DNA of 64,000 nt from Cyanoderma ruficeps. Lineage: Eukaryota; Chordata; Aves; Passeriformes; Timaliidae. A program made the position numbers and the translations under genes. The notes under the pieces are model-generated. The model had not been told where the DNA came from, did no database searches, and saw only the letters and a program-made list of their open reading frames with translations. Position 1 is the stretch's first letter. Each line of letters opens with the position of its first letter. Shown here one piece after another: positions 13,501 through 27,235 of the stretch. The stretch lies in assembly GCA_008694505.1 (NCBI GenBank), contig VZDJ01000623.1:12912514-12976513 (forward strand), in the 5' to 3' direction.

Positions 13501-16474
13501 AATATCTTCACCTCAACAAAAACTCAGTTCCAAAAATTCTTGGATACTCACAGATTGATACTCTAGTGGATAAAACTGAAGCTGTGCTAAAGAATGTGTG
13601 TGCTAAAGACCACAGCATCCCATTAGGAAAGAGATGTGCTCATTAAATACTCTTGATGAAGTACAGTAAAAAAGCCATGAGGAGCTTCAGTCTGTGGTGG
13701 GAGCCTGGGGTTGCTGGTTCAAAGCCATTCTTTGCAATTTGTAAATGCTTACATCAAACAATTGCTACATCTGAGGGAAATAAAGGATCTGCATAGTCTC
13801 TGACTTGAATTTTATCTCAAGCTCCATTCCATGAAGCATAGGGAAGCAGATCACAGAGCTATAAGTTAGTTGTTGATTAGTTCCAAGCTGTAACTTGTCT
13901 ACATTTGCAAAGAGCCTGAAGTGTCTGTTTTATACTCTGGGGAAAACATGACAGTTTGTTTTCTTTAAACTCGACGATGCTGTGGCAGTTTCACAAAGCA
14001 GAAAACATAAAATTATAAGCCAGTCACAATGAGAAAGAAGATAAAAACCACCAATATAATTAATATTTGCAAGGTACTTAAAAGATGTTATTAGATTCCC
14101 CAAAACCTTCATTTTTTTTCTGGTATAAATAAGCTTTCTTCTAAAAGAAAAAAAAAAAATCCAATAAACTTCAATAATGAGAAAACTTGCAATACTTAGT
14201 ATAAATCACTAGATGAAAATTTCAGAAAGCTCACAAAAAAACAAATATATAGACAACTGTGTGGCCAGCAGAGTAAGAGAGAATGGTAAGACTTTTAAAT
14301 AAACCATTACCAGTGGCTAATTACAAGTTAAAAATAGACAATTTAATATAATAATACCTTTCGATAAATGTTTCTTTTTGGTAGCTGATGAAAAGACAAA
14401 CTATACGTGTATATGCGGGTGTAAATGTTAAAATGACTTTGGATTAGATTTCAATGTGGCGATAATTAGGAACATATTGAACAGCAACTATTGAAGCTGG
14501 ACATCTCTTGATCAACAAAACTGAGTAAGCTTGATGCATGAGTTTTAAAACAATCGCCTTATGTCTGTAAAATTGCTGCTGAATTTTCAAACAAATGTCT
14601 TCAGTTAATGGTGTATAGATTTCATTTATAAGTGAAAGTAATTCTGACCTTTAAACACCTATTTTTTTTCCTCTCTATAAAGTGAACAATTTGTGTATTT
14701 CAAAAATAAGAATAATTAAAATTACTACCAGTAATGTCCACAAGCTTCGCTTAAATCCTTCAGTTTGTCCTTTAGGACACCTGTAATCACCCATTAGCTA
14801 AGATTTGATTGCTGCACAGGGAACACTGGTTTAAAGAAAAGGTAGAGTACTAATATTTTTAAAAACAAAAATTTCCACCAAAGTCCTTATTTGGTGAATG
14901 TTCAAGAATGTAGGTATTCTTTTACATTTTTAAAAGACATTATTCAAAACATTTTTGAAGGAATGCATAAATAGCTTTTGTAATCTTTCCACTGAAGATT
15001 AAAATTAATGCTGGGCAATCAGTAACTTCAGATGATAATTATGTATTCTGGTGTTATTAAAATATGAACAGCTATATTTTATTTTTCAATTTAATTCTGG
15101 GGAGGGGAAGTTTTTCTTGTCAGCTTGGCTCTTTCTGGAGGCACCTACATTCTTTCGGTGAGTTTACTCTGAGAGTAGCTTGCAGTTTCCATTTGACACC
15201 ACAGACTGAAATTAATTATAATTTTAAGATACAGGTTTTGCATTGTGCAACATCTGACCTTTTCAGATTTCGACATATTGCCTGCCATGTTTAGAACTCT
15301 GCTACATTTCATCAACAAAAATAGATGTTCAGCTTTTACGTTAGAGCTGCCCTGTCCTAATTTGTACTCTCATTTCAGATGGCCACTGTCTTACTGGCAG
15401 AAGCAATAAAAACACAGTGTATTCATTGCATCTAATATGCTTTCAACATGGGAATTAGCATATCACTGCAATTAATTGTTATAGTAATAGAAATGTTTCA
15501 CATAATGAATTTTGATGTCATAAGATTCCAGACTGCCATGTGCAGCTGTGCTAATGTAGTGATATCCCAAATAAGCACCAGTAGCTGTTCTAGCACGCTG
15601 AAAGTACATCTAGCTAGATATTTCTGTATTAACTTCTGCTTTCTACTTTTCTAAATCTTGGCTTTCTTTTGTTTCTACAGTTCTCCTGAACAGGTTATAA
15701 ATTTATTCCAACTGTATATTTAATATATCAGCTGCTAAAATCCTAGAAGCTTCCGCAGCATCAGTGGCACTTTTATATTACATATTTCACAGGCTGTGGA
15801 ACTTGGTAATAGCTATTGTTCTTGAGTGAGATGAGTGCATCACATATGGCTTATGCACCTGCAGCAAACGTTTATCTCAGGCTGCTCATAGTTAGACTGT
15901 TTTGCATTGAAAAAGACATGTGTAATGGAGGAAAGCATGCCTGACAATACCAAAGCATCACTTAATTTCTTTCATGTTGGGGTTTGGTGCATTCTTCTCA
16001 AAATGGACTTTATGGGAGTGATAATTTTACTCTACAAAAATCTCTTGCAGAATGTAACTGAAGTTTACAGTAATTTTCTTCCAATGTTTTCCACAATTAT
16101 ATATTAGATATATCCCCATAGTTAAGTTGTAAGAGATAGCTTATTAGGGAAAAAATGAAGTGGGATTTCAAAGTGCTGCCAGACCTTTTTTAAATTTCTG
16201 CAGAATTTTACATTTTAAACTATGAGTAGGTTTACACAGTTTAAATTATGTGTATGTGCTTGCCAAAACATGATGGCGTGTTTTTTACAGATATAGATTT
16301 TGACATGATAGTGAAGTGTTATGCAGTGTCAATGAAAGATAAGAAGCTATAACATCAAAAGAAATTCTCTGAACATGTATCCCACGGGACAATTGATGCC
16401 CTGACCTTCTCGACTGACAGATGACTCACATGTTATTGTATATTAATGAGTTAAGAAAAACCCAAACAGAAAAA
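13501..16474. other. AT-rich intergenic DNA, no gene recognised
   Basis: No recognised feature. Short A and T runs are scattered throughout. The stretch ends at an assembly gap. Confidence 0.7.
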
Positions 16475-16570
16475 NNNNNNNNNNNNNNNNNNNNNNNNNN
16501 NNNNNNNNNNNNNNNNNNNNNNNNNNNNNNNNNNNNNNNNNNNNNNNNNNNNNNNNNNNNNNNNNNNNNN
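16475..16570. other. Assembly gap (96 N)
   Basis: An unbroken run of N. Flanking sequence is ordinary AT-rich DNA on both sides, so nothing indicates what is missing. Confidence 0.99.
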
Positions 16571-19500
16571 TGCCAATTGATAAGCTTAAGAGCCCTTTAG
16601 CAAAAGTCTTTTTTAAAGGAATCAGAGGTTTGCCTAAGTCGAACTAGTATAAAGCAGAACACAGTTAAATTACCTCCTTAAAAGTAGACAATAAAATGAA
16701 AAGTGAAGCTCAGTTGTACTGAGTGTTGGACCATATCCATAGTCAGGGTCTACGTATATCGTTCTACAGTACTAATCATTTTAAATTTTATGTAAGAAAA
16801 GAACTATATTACTGGTCTATTAAAAATCAGAATTTTGAAAAGCAGTTGTTTATCTAAAAACCCACACAGTTTTTCATTTAAAGAAAATAACCTTTAAATT
16901 ATCATTATTGACCACTTACCAAATATTTTTTTTTTCTCGTGGGGGAACTTCATCAATCTTTACCAGACCAGTCTATGTATTCAATGATTTTTTAAAATTC
17001 TAATTTAAAATAAATTGTGTTACTTATCTATTTCCTTGGTATGCATCTGTGAAACAATGTTTCCTCTGGAGAATAGTGACTTATCCTGTGTAGACTTAAA
17101 TAAATTTGCACTTCTACTTGGAACTACTAAAATTACACATCCTTATTTACTGAGTTACAAACTTACTTTAATTTCTTTCACTGTGACAGATAATTTCACA
17201 GAAACAAAGAATTCCAGCTTTCACACAGTTATTGAAAAGCAAAACCAGACTGAAGGAAATTTCTGGTTATTTTTTAATGTAATACTCATTAGTCTAGTGG
17301 ACTTCAAAACTTCTAGAGGCATAAAGACATGGAAACCTTTAATTAGGAAGACCAAGAGCTCCACTGCTGGAAATTTTGCTAACTTTTTATTATGCCTGAA
17401 ATTTTCATAGTTCCCCTGTGACCTGTTAAAGGTATGAATCTAATCTCAGAGATTAAGTAAGTGCTTTCAGAAGATGATTTCAGACAGACATGGAAATGAA
17501 ATCCTTGGCTCTGATGTAGGAGAACAAAAGCTGTGCTGTAAAGGCTTATGGAAAAAAATATACTACATTAATTTTAAAGAAATTTCTGTACAGGTCTGCC
17601 ATTCAGAGCCAAGCAAAATTTATCTCTAATATTCATTTCATTAAAGTGCATCTATTCTGTGATTCAAGCATAATTTAGATTTAATCAAGTTGCACCCAGT
17701 TAATTAATGTTAAGACATTGGAGCATAGAAGCCAGATCTCTGCCTTCTCAAAGTGACCAGGTGGCATTGCTGGTGACACAGGTTCAGTCTTGAACCTGCT
17801 CTCCAAAGCAATGTCTTGAACTCTTTTCAAATTGGGTAGGACATGGATAAGGGAAGTGCCAATGCAGCCAGGCAGGTACTGTCGGGGGTTGAGAAATAGA
17901 TTTACATTTACTTTAGCAGGTTAGAGCCTGCAGTGAAATGGTTTCTGTCTAAATGTGTGTATAAAAAATATTATACAAGCAGAAAATCTTCTCCTTTGAC
18001 TTTATTTTATCAGAAAACATTAGAATCTTCTGTTCTCCTTGAACGGCTGCCTTGTTGGCAGATCCCAAGTAGATGGATATGCCCTGTAGCCTGAAGTAGA
18101 TATCTGGAAATATATTAGAAATTGCTTTTAACCTCATTCTTGTGAAATGTGGTGTGCCAGTTTTTAGGTACTGACTTTTCAGAATTCCTGTATCTCAAAT
18201 GAGGCTTTGAAGACTTTGTAACTTACGATAATGTTATGGATTCCAACCAGTGGTCATCGTCTAAATATTAGGATCATCTAGTATAACTATTAAATACTCT
18301 ATTGACCTTTATGAAATCATTACTTCCAGAAGNATATATTAAATATGATATTTATAGACCTTTTCATGGCTAACCTTTGGCTTGTTCATTTTCCTAGAAC
18401 AGCTACTTCAAAAAAAAAAAAATCTAGGTCAGAAACTGGCAAGTCATCTCATCATATTTAAACAGTTGGAAAACTAAAAAAGAAAATAAATTAATCATAA
18501 AATCTATTCAAATTAAGAAGGGTTTGTTCAAGGCCTTGGCATGGAATGGTGGTCTCAGAGACCCACTGTTATCGCACTGCACTACTGCATAGGGTACAGC
18601 TAAACATGTTATTACTGACTTTCATAAATCCTCCTGAAGTAGCTATTTTGAATAATGATTAATAAGAAAATATCTTCTCCACAGTGGTTTGTACTAATAA
18701 CGCTGCAACTGCATTAACAGTTCAGTTTGTAGTAACAGCACAAGATTTTAGCAAGTCCCTTAGCTATGCCCAGTTGTGACACAGCATTTCCGTTCAGTAG
18801 ATGTATTAGTGTGCTTTAGCTAAAGTTCTGCAAGAACAAATTAAATGAGAAATTTCTCTTTATCAAATGCTTTTCAGCACTCTACTCATTTTGGCTGGGG
18901 TAAGAGAAATTTCCTCACAGTAGCTGGTATGGGGTGGTGTTTTGGATTTGTGCCACCAAGTGGTGATAACGGAGATGTTTTCTTTACTGCTGAGCAGACT
19001 TACACAGAGTCAAGGCCTTTTCTGCTTCTTACTCCACCTCACTAGTGAGGACACAAGGGGTGCAGAAGGAGTCGGGAAGAGACAGAGTTCTTTTCACTAT
19101 TACTCTTCTAATTCACTGCCCCATTGCACTGCAGGGACTGAGTGAATGGGTGGCTGAGGGTGTTGGCACCAATCTGTCTCTTGACTTTATCAGCAACCAT
19201 AGAAGACTGTAGAAAACAGCACCAGACTGTGGATTGGCACTTTTAGGTGCAGATTGCCAGCAGGTGTTGACTGTTTCCTTGCCGTTGACCAGGCACTTTT
19301 GGAAGTTAATGAACATGTGAGCTTAACTGTGCATGTTCATGAATATAGCAATAAAGAAGGGTATTTCAAAGTTTTTCTTAAAAATATGATCACAGGCTTA
19401 TACTGTACTATGACCTAATTGTAATAATTTTATCTATTTCACTTGAAGTAATAAAGATAAACTAACAGTAGATAATTATTCACCTTCCAGAGACATTATA

Positions 19501-22373
19501 AATGAAAGAAACAGTTTATTTCATAGAAATAATGAGCTAACATTACCTACCTCCTTTAAATCAATGCAATAGCTAATATTCAATTATTTTGATTGGAATC
19601 ACAGCACCATTCAGAAACTTCTCAACCTTATGGTGAAAGGTCAAAGTTATTAAAAAGAAAAAGAACTGTATGGATATGTTAATTTTCATAGACTAAAGGA
19701 ATTATGTTGTCCTGTAATACAAGAGCGCTAGTTTGCTTTGACTAAATTTTCTACCTACTTTGTAGATGGCTCTTCAGAATATTGTTTTCATTTCTTACCA
19801 ACATATCATCTAGGACTGTTACATGTAATTGCATTAAAAGTTGGAGTTCTTTTGTTTGTTAGGAAAGTTGTTAGCAGAATCAGTGGTAACAGAATGTCAT
19901 AAGAATGAATACAAACTGGTAAACCATTTAAGGGAGTCATTAAGCCTGTTTGTTAATCCAGTGGGAAATTTCCTAGTAGGAAAGGATAAAATGGATTATA
20001 ACATGGAAAATATTCTCTCTACTGTCTGATTGTTTGCTGTTACATGCAAATAATCATGAATACACCAATCTACTAATTACTAATCAGCCCCCATGCTGTT
20101 TTAATAAATTCATCTACTAAGGTTGTTCTGTCAATATTTAATTAATGCAGTTTAATATAATGACAGTTCCTGTTAACATCTGTTCATAGCAAAAATAGGA
20201 TTCAGACATTTAGCAACACAGCATTGCTTTTCTTCACAGGCAATTGGTGTTTAAACAGTGTTTTCCTTTACATAGCAAATATTATCTAAGACATCCAACA
20301 GTTTATGGCACCATCCATTTTTAATGCAGCAGCAGCTTATATAGCAGCCTTGAAGCTGCACCATTTTGAGTACTATAAGCATACTTTTGTATCATCGACT
20401 TAGATGTTAAGGCTATCACAAAACTTGAGTAACGAGTTACATAATAAAATTACATAACAAAGAACAAGCTATTCTGTGGCATAATGCAACTGCCTGAAAA
20501 CGTGTGCCCATTTTTCAAAGTGCTTGCTGTTTTGTCATGTGGTGGCCCCCCAGTTTAAACGGTCATATAAAAGCAAATAAAATTAAAACTTTAGTGGTGT
20601 GGAATACACCAACTAAAATTGGATTTCCTAAAATTTCTTTTTTTAAAAAAAATTCACTGTGTGTCTCTTACAGTGTAATTATGCAATGTTTCAGACTATA
20701 TGTATATTTGTATATTGTCCTTATTAATTTTCCACTATGTAAGATCCTTGGGATTTTATTCATTATAATGTAAATTGGCTAGCAAACCATCAGTAAAAAG
20801 TATCAGATGTACTCCATTTAAAGCATATAAATGCAGTTAATAACACTTTATTCACTCAAAAGATAAGTGACTACAGGAAATTTTAAGGCATGATCATGAT
20901 TTAGTTTCATTAAAAGTTTAACAGTTGGAGAGATCATAACATCTAGCACATTCAGCAGTTATTTTTACTCTGTTAATAGAAATAGGAGTGTCTTTTGAAA
21001 AGTAAGTTTATATTTACACTCATAATTATAAGTGGCATTTTCATTTAAGTACATCACCAGATTTTAATGGTCATAGACTATATCATTGTTATTATATATA
21101 TTCATATTTATAAACTGATGACATTTATCAACCCTATGTACATGGGACTTGACCCTTGTAGTTCCACATCCAGTTTCTATAAACTTTGTTTTCTTTTTTA
21201 TTTCTAATTTTAAATATAATTTTGATTCAAGATACTTCACATTGATAATGGATTTTTATTTTGTTTTTACTACAGAGGTTTTTTTTTCAGATCTGAATCA
21301 CAGTACACAAGTAACAGCAGAAATTCCAACTTGCTTTATTTGGATACAGGGTTGAAAAAAATCTACAGAAAAACTTCTTTAAATTGTTGTTCAGACAGCC
21401 ATCTGTGGAAAATTTGGACAGGCAGAAAAATAATTTTGTTACAGTTTGATAGGGGGCAGGGTTGTTTGTGTTTTGTTCTGTTTTGATTTTTACCCTAAAG
21501 CAAACACAATATAAAAAGTAATGAACTGACAAGGGTGGTAGTGAGGGAAAGGGTAAATGGGATATGGTCCTGCTGCCAAAAGTGTCAAGTTATACAACTG
21601 CCTCTTACCCTTATCATATGTATGCAAAATGAATACTTTCTATGTTATATTATTTATAAAATGCTGTGTCACTCTTGAAAAGGTGAATGACAAGCCCAGT
21701 TAGGTTCTGAAGAATCTACTAAACCAAATACATAAATAAAAGGATCATGTGTTAAAAAAGCCTTCTGGGAGACAAAATGCCCTATCTACTACATTTAATT
21801 GATTCAATTGAGTTAAAAAATAAAAACAGGTAAGTTAGAGAGACTATGAAATCCTCTGAAACACAGAAGGAGGGATGATTTGTCCTTGGAAATCTGAATC
21901 CCCTGGGACTCAGGTAGCAGTTCCCCTCAAAGCTGGTTAAGTCACTGGACCAAGTAAAGAAACACTGTAGGTCTTTACTATTGCTTGTGGTAAGAGTCAT
22001 TCTCATTTTATAATAAAAGGTCAGTTAAATACTAGAATAGACTTCTTCTGTAAACTTAGTTTGTGATTTGTGTGATAACAGAGGTTACATTGGAGAGAAT
22101 AGTATACAGCATCTGTTCAAAAAAAAGAATGAATTTAAATCAAATGTTTCAGGTAAATCTGAGATGTTTGCAATTAATTCCTTATTTGGGTGTCGCAGGA
22201 AGCAGCATTTGTTTCTCATCATTTTGCAACTGGGGATCGAGTCTATCAACCTTTAAGCATAAATACAAAGCTCTCATAATAAACACTGTTCACTGGGCCA
22301 GATGAAGGCAATTCAAGCAGGATACAAATGTTCAAAGAGAGAATGCATTTTTATATAAATAGGTATAGGAAGC
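16571..22373. other. AT-rich intergenic DNA, no gene recognised
   Basis: The longest open frame (17015-17410, 131 codons) has low-complexity composition and no domain, and I do not consider it coding. One isolated N lies at 18333. A slightly GC-richer patch at about 18890-19280 has no recognised identity. Confidence 0.65.
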
Positions 22374-22717
22374 TGTGCTGGTTTAGCATGGATAGCAAGA
22401 ACCAACTAGTGACTGGTTTTGAAATTGACAGCTAATATAACCACTAGAGAGATAATACATCTCTGTGAACAAACACAGGGTTAAATCCGGAGGAATCCCG
22501 GGAAACTGCTCTTTTTCCTTCCTGCCTTGGAAGAGGTCAGCTGGCCCCTGTCCAGGCCACACTTTTCCTGGGAAGCTGTCTGGGACCGATGACTCTCGGG
22601 CAGGGGAGGAGAATATGCTTCCTGTATATAGATGAAAAGGACAATTCATACCTGTCTGCTCTTCCTAAGATCCAGTAAAATCTGACATCAGACATCTGAC
22701 TGTGTGAAACCAGTGCA
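22374..22717 (+). mobile_element. LTR-like element, ends uncertain
   Basis: The block begins TGTGCTGGTTTAGCATGG, typical of the start of several avian ERV LTRs. It rises in G+C to a pyrimidine-rich middle, has an AGTAAAA polyadenylation-like motif near the 3' side, and could end at a CA about 344 bp after its start. I found no matching target-site duplication around these proposed ends, so either one end is wrong or the element is truncated or eroded. The LTR identity is inference from start sequence and composition. Confidence 0.4.
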
Positions 22718-24404
22718 TAACCTCAATACTCTGCTCATTTACATACTACTATCAGGAAAATAGCTCTTGGTCTGTTTGAAGTGCATCTTCTGAGATAGTG
22801 GCAGTCAATAATGCAAATTGAGGTTTCCACATGCTTTTCTTCTGTGACTAGTTCATCTCTTTTTATCAGCAGGAGTTATCAAGGCTAATTTTTCCAAATG
22901 TGTTTTCCCATGGTTTTTGACGATAATGAAAGCCCATAAGTTAAAGGACAGAGGGTAAAAATGCACAGAGGGCATGATTCTTAGGCAACCGAGGATGTTA
23001 ATGATGGAGTTAAATAGTCTTTCTACCTGGAGATCTTGATATACAACCTTGCAAAAGAGCAGTTCATTACAGTTTTTGCAATGGCAGCTTCAAAAAATTC
23101 ATCAATAACTTATTGGTAGTTAACCCAAAACTGTTAGAAGAGACGGCAGATAGCATGGTCTTACAGTCAAGCAAACACTGGAAAACATGCATGTTTCTCT
23201 CAGGAATGCATATTCAATTCTGAGCCAGTTAACTATTAAAAGATAATTGAATAAGATAATAAAGCTATTGTATTCATCTAGAAAACAAAACAGTTTCCTT
23301 GACATTATCTCTGTGTTGCATCTGTTACTTTTATACTTTATGAAGTGTATAAGCTGGTCATTAATTTTTCAATATGGTTGTGGTTTGTGGTATGACAATG
23401 CTATGATAAATGTTCATAAAAGCTTATTCTCTAGGTGTCTTTAAGAATAAAATGACCTTTTTTCATAAAGTAGTTTTTTTTTATCTATGCCTTGTTTCTT
23501 AGAGAAGAATGATACTTCAATTAGACAAGGAATAACTAAAATTATCTAATTTACTTTAAAGTGAATACCTGCTGGAGCAATTGAAATAAGATTCTGGCTC
23601 TTAGGACACACATCTATTTAGGATGATATGTTGTCAACAAGTATGATTCAAAAATACTCAAATACTACAATTAGGCACCAGTACAGAGATTAAATCCCAG
23701 TTTTCAGCACTCTGTTGTGCAACAATGAGACAATAATCGTTCTTTTTCCCTCCCTGTCTGAACTGCCATACTTTTTGAAGTAGACGAACATTTATACTTC
23801 ATGATTATGTTATTTTTTTATTGGGATATAAACTACTTGAGAGGAAGACTGCATTTTATTCTAGTCTAAATTTATTTCAAATATGTGTGCTTTTGAAGAG
23901 AGAGACTGGATAGCAATGCCAAGGCAGAGTTCATAGTTGATACAGAGAGAAGTAATTAAAGCAAACTTGAAACAGTCTTCTCCCAGACTGTTTTATAGGT
24001 GAGATTCTTCAGCTCTCACCAGGTTTATATATGTTATAGCCATACCTTTAAAACAGTGTTGAAGGCAACTATATACTATTTAATAGAGTCTGTTCCTATC
24101 TTTTTATTGTGTAGAACTTTCTGATAATTTAATTTCTAACATGATTTTGTTGACCCAGATAAGCCAGGCATCTGCTCTTTGTTACTTACTATGCCTTTAT
24201 TGAAAGACAGGTACCAAAATGGAAAACAGTTGAAATTCATATTATGTCCATTTGACTTCTGCTTTCACTTTTCCCCAGGTTTCTATGCTGGAAGAAGGAT
24301 ATTGCATGAAAATGTCATGACACAATACATACTTACCATGAAGCAGAGAAGCAGTTAAGGTCTCTTTAGTTTAGACGCAGCACAGTAGCCTCAGGCACAT
24401 AGTC
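22718..24404. other. AT-rich intergenic DNA, no gene recognised
   Basis: No recognised feature. Confidence 0.65.
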
Positions 24405-24580
24405 TATTAGGCAGCATGGCCCAAGAGCTCCTCAACAGGTCTTGTGTTCCAGATCCTTCACCAGCTTTGTTGTTTTCTCTGGACATGCTCCAGTACCTCA
24501 ACATCTTTCTTGTAGTGAAGGACCCAAAAGTGAGCACAGGATTAGAGGTGAAGCCTCCCCTGGATGGAGGTGCCATATAA
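24405..24580 (-). mobile_element. CR1 LINE fragment
   Basis: Reverse-complement CR1 text is clear: CTTGTGTTCCAGATCCTTCA, then a CACCAGC...GGACATGCTCCAGTACCTCA-type segment, then CTTGTAGTGAAGGACCC. On the minus strand this corresponds to the region coding the C-terminal part of the CR1 ORF2 protein. Both ends of the LINE are missing here; the 3' tail is absent. Divergence from other copies looks substantial, so it is an old copy. Confidence 0.75.
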
Positions 24581-24589
24581 AGTACCTAT

Positions 24590-24810
24590 TGTCAGACGTA
24601 GCCCCAGGATGGCCAGGCTCAGATTCAGGGTCAGCACCAGCAGTGCAGAAGTCCAGGCCCAGGCACAGCTGCAATGCAGATGGAGCTGAAAGCTAGTAAG
24701 TCTGTAGTCTCTCTCCTGCATGGACTCACAGACCCAGATGGAATGGGCCTCCTGGGCCTGTGGGTGTGGGGCTCCCAGGAGAGGCTCCTCAGAACCATTA
24801 AAACCCATTA
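24590..24810. other. GC-richer block of unknown identity next to a CR1 fragment
   Basis: This block immediately follows the CR1 fragment. It is noticeably richer in G+C than its surroundings, with many CCAGG/CAGGC words. No coding motif or repeat family was recognised. It could be an eroded LTR or an unrecognised repeat. Confidence 0.4.
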
Positions 24811-26192
24811 GTGCCTTTGGGACCTAGATATAAATTCAGTTGTAGAGCCAATGAAGGAAAAGCATTCAGAGAGCTTGCCTTGCTCTGTCAACTGGATTTA
24901 TCCATTATGTTCAGCTTTTCTTACCAGCAAGCTAGAACAGCTCCCCCTTCAGCACTTTTGCCTCTGCATTTGAAAGAGTCTTATTCTTCTTATGCTTCCA
25001 ACAGAAAGGCTTAGGAGCAGAATGACCCCTGAAAGTATTTTATTACTGTACAGGACTGTAGGTATCCCCATTTCCATCTAGTTTTGACAATTTTTATGAA
25101 GGCATGACAAACCATGAAACTGGAAGTAGTGTTTGGGTATCGTGTTTTCAGAATTTTTTAAAATATCAATATCTGTTTCTTTCTTTTTGCATTTTCTATG
25201 TAATAATATTACTGAGTTTTGCTACACAATTTTCAATGTGTTCTTCACAGAAACTACTACAGTCACCCAAACATAGCTCAGACATTATAAGTGTAAGACC
25301 ATATCTGCTGTACCTCCCAGAACTGCCCTGGAGGTCACCTTTCATGTTGATTTACACAGTTTTTCCTTTTGCTTACTTTTGTGCCACTGTGACAGTAGCA
25401 GGAGGTGATAACAAGAGTCTCTTCCCTTATATCAAGAACAAATATTTTTTTTTGTTTCCAAATAAATAAGATCAATATTCTTCTGATGTGTTTCTTTTTT
25501 TCTAGTTGACTGTTGTAAGAAGGTTGTGACAGAGAAAGGATAACTTTTAGATGTACTTTCTTCCTCTGAATATCTACCATTACTTTTTTATGACATAGCT
25601 CTGATGACTTTTTTTTCAGCATATTTTATATTTTGATCTTTTCAGCATATTTTATATTTTGATTCTCTTTCTTTGTTAAAACTTCATGATTACTTTTTTT
25701 CTGAAAATGTATAAATGAAATTACACTTTTTAAAATAGGAAAAAGTATTATATGAAATGATGATTGTAGGTAATTTTGGCCAATAATAGACAGAACAATC
25801 TCTGTCTTTTATTAAACTGAACCTGGTCATCTGTATTAAGTGCAGATCATATATTACCCTTAGAAAGTACATCTTATTCAAGACAGATTTTTCAGTTTGC
25901 TTGTGGGGATATACAGTTTTTGAAGTTTGTAGAACCAGGATAATTAATGCCATTAAACTCCATAGCCTATGGTGTGTTACGGAACCACAGCCCATGGGAA
26001 GGACCCATATTGGAGAAGTTTAAGAAGGATTGTATCCTGTGAGAAGGAACCTGTACTTCAACAATAAATAGTGTAAGAAGGAAGGAGCAGCAGAGAGGAA
26101 TTCCTAGCACCTGATTGCAACCTCCATTCCTTTGAACTGCTTAGAGCAGGTGGAGGAGGGTAGAGGAGCCATGAATTAAGGAGTAAAATCGA
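24811..26192. other. AT-rich intergenic DNA, no gene recognised
   Basis: Contains the 26-bp tandem duplication listed separately. Open frames of 95-121 codons at 25104-25995 overlap each other on opposite strands and have no domain signature, so I do not call them. Confidence 0.65.
25615..25666. repeat. Two-copy 26-bp tandem duplication
   Basis: The unit starting TTCAGCATATTTTATATTTT is repeated head to tail at 25615-25640 and 25641-25666. The two units differ only in their last few bases, which suggests a recent slippage or local duplication. Confidence 0.9.
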
Positions 26193-26219
26193 GTCTGTGT
26201 TTGTGTCTGTGTCTGTGTT
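26193..26219. repeat. (GTCTGT)n short tandem repeat
   Basis: About four to five imperfect copies of a hexamer built from GTCTGT/GTTTGT. Confidence 0.85.
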
Positions 26220-26779
26220 AGGTAGTTTTAGTTCTGTCATTATTTCTCACCATCTTACATTTTTTTTTTAACAAATTAGATTAATTTCATCAAGTCAAAT
26301 AATTTCTTACCAATGACTCTAACTGGTAAGCAATCTCCCTTATCTCAATCCACAAGGCTGTTCATCTCATTTTCTCTCTCTGTCCTGTTGACGAGCAGGA
26401 CTGAGAGACTGGGTGGATGGTGTCTGGTTAGTAGCCAAGGTCAATCCACCACATGGACAAATAATGAAACAACTTAAAACTTGCAAGCTAAAATAAGAGA
26501 TGATGTGAATTACATGGTCTCCAAACTTTACCATGTGGGCTCAGGACAGCTCTTCCTATCAAACAGTCTTTTACTCAACACCATTGCACATTTCATATAG
26601 GAGCTACTCATGATATCCAGTCATTTAGATATTGCATTCTGAAGTGTGGGACATTTATTCATCAAAAACTATGCACAGTAAAGCTAAATTAGCTTGTAGT
26701 CCAAAGATTACTAGTTGTCAGGTAATATTTAATTCTCACACAACTTGATTTTAAAATGTCTAAGCCCATATTCCTAGTC
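26220..26779. other. Intergenic DNA, no gene recognised
   Basis: No recognised feature. Confidence 0.65.
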
Positions 26780-26783
26780 TGAA

Positions 26784-27159
26784 TGCACGGACAGGGTCAC
26801 AATATGATGAAGCAGGCACAGCAGAGTTCAGGGGAAACTTCTTCCTTCCCCCTTTATTCAAAATCTGACTCCATTTATATACATTTGCACAAAGGTCAAG
26901 AGATTGGCTACACAGGTCGCTACCTCTTTAGCCTGGATGGTGAACATCACCATCAGTCCCATTTCTCCTCCCAGAGGAGAAATATGTAAATGTTCTAAAA
27001 ATACACATTGTTTACATAAAGCTGTGTGAGAATCTGCAGTACAAAGTTACAAGCACTCAAAAGCAAGAAAACCTAGGGCGACACTAGTCTTACACTTTAC
27101 TCCTTTTCCCATTTGTAGTATCTCAACGAAAAACTACTACCCAGTGCCGGTGAGGACCA
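26784..27159 (-). mobile_element. Probable solo LTR (minus strand)
   Basis: Read on the minus strand, the element starts TGGTCCTCACC and ends CCTGTCCGTGCA. An AATAAA polyadenylation signal followed by G-rich sequence lies near the 3' side (seen as CTTTATTC on the plus strand, about 26858). The proposed TG...CA ends are flanked by a 4-bp direct repeat TGAA at 26780-26783 and 27160-27163, the duplication size usual for ERV1/gammaretrovirus-type integration. No internal retroviral sequence adjoins. A 4-bp match can occur by chance, so the boundaries are moderately secure. Confidence 0.5.
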
Positions 27160-27235
27160 TGAATCAAATTTCCCAACCTATTCTACCTAAACTGCTCTTT
27201 CTAATAAACTTCAAGCATGTCTCTATCTTACCAAG

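Noticed and set aside
17015..17410. 131-codon plus-strand frame
   Set aside because: No recognisable domain or family, composition follows the AT-rich background, and there is no promoter or splice context supporting a gene.
25104..25469. 121-codon plus-strand frame with a hydrophobic stretch
   Set aside because: The hydrophobic run reflects T-rich codons. A minus-strand frame of similar length overlaps it and no family was recognised.
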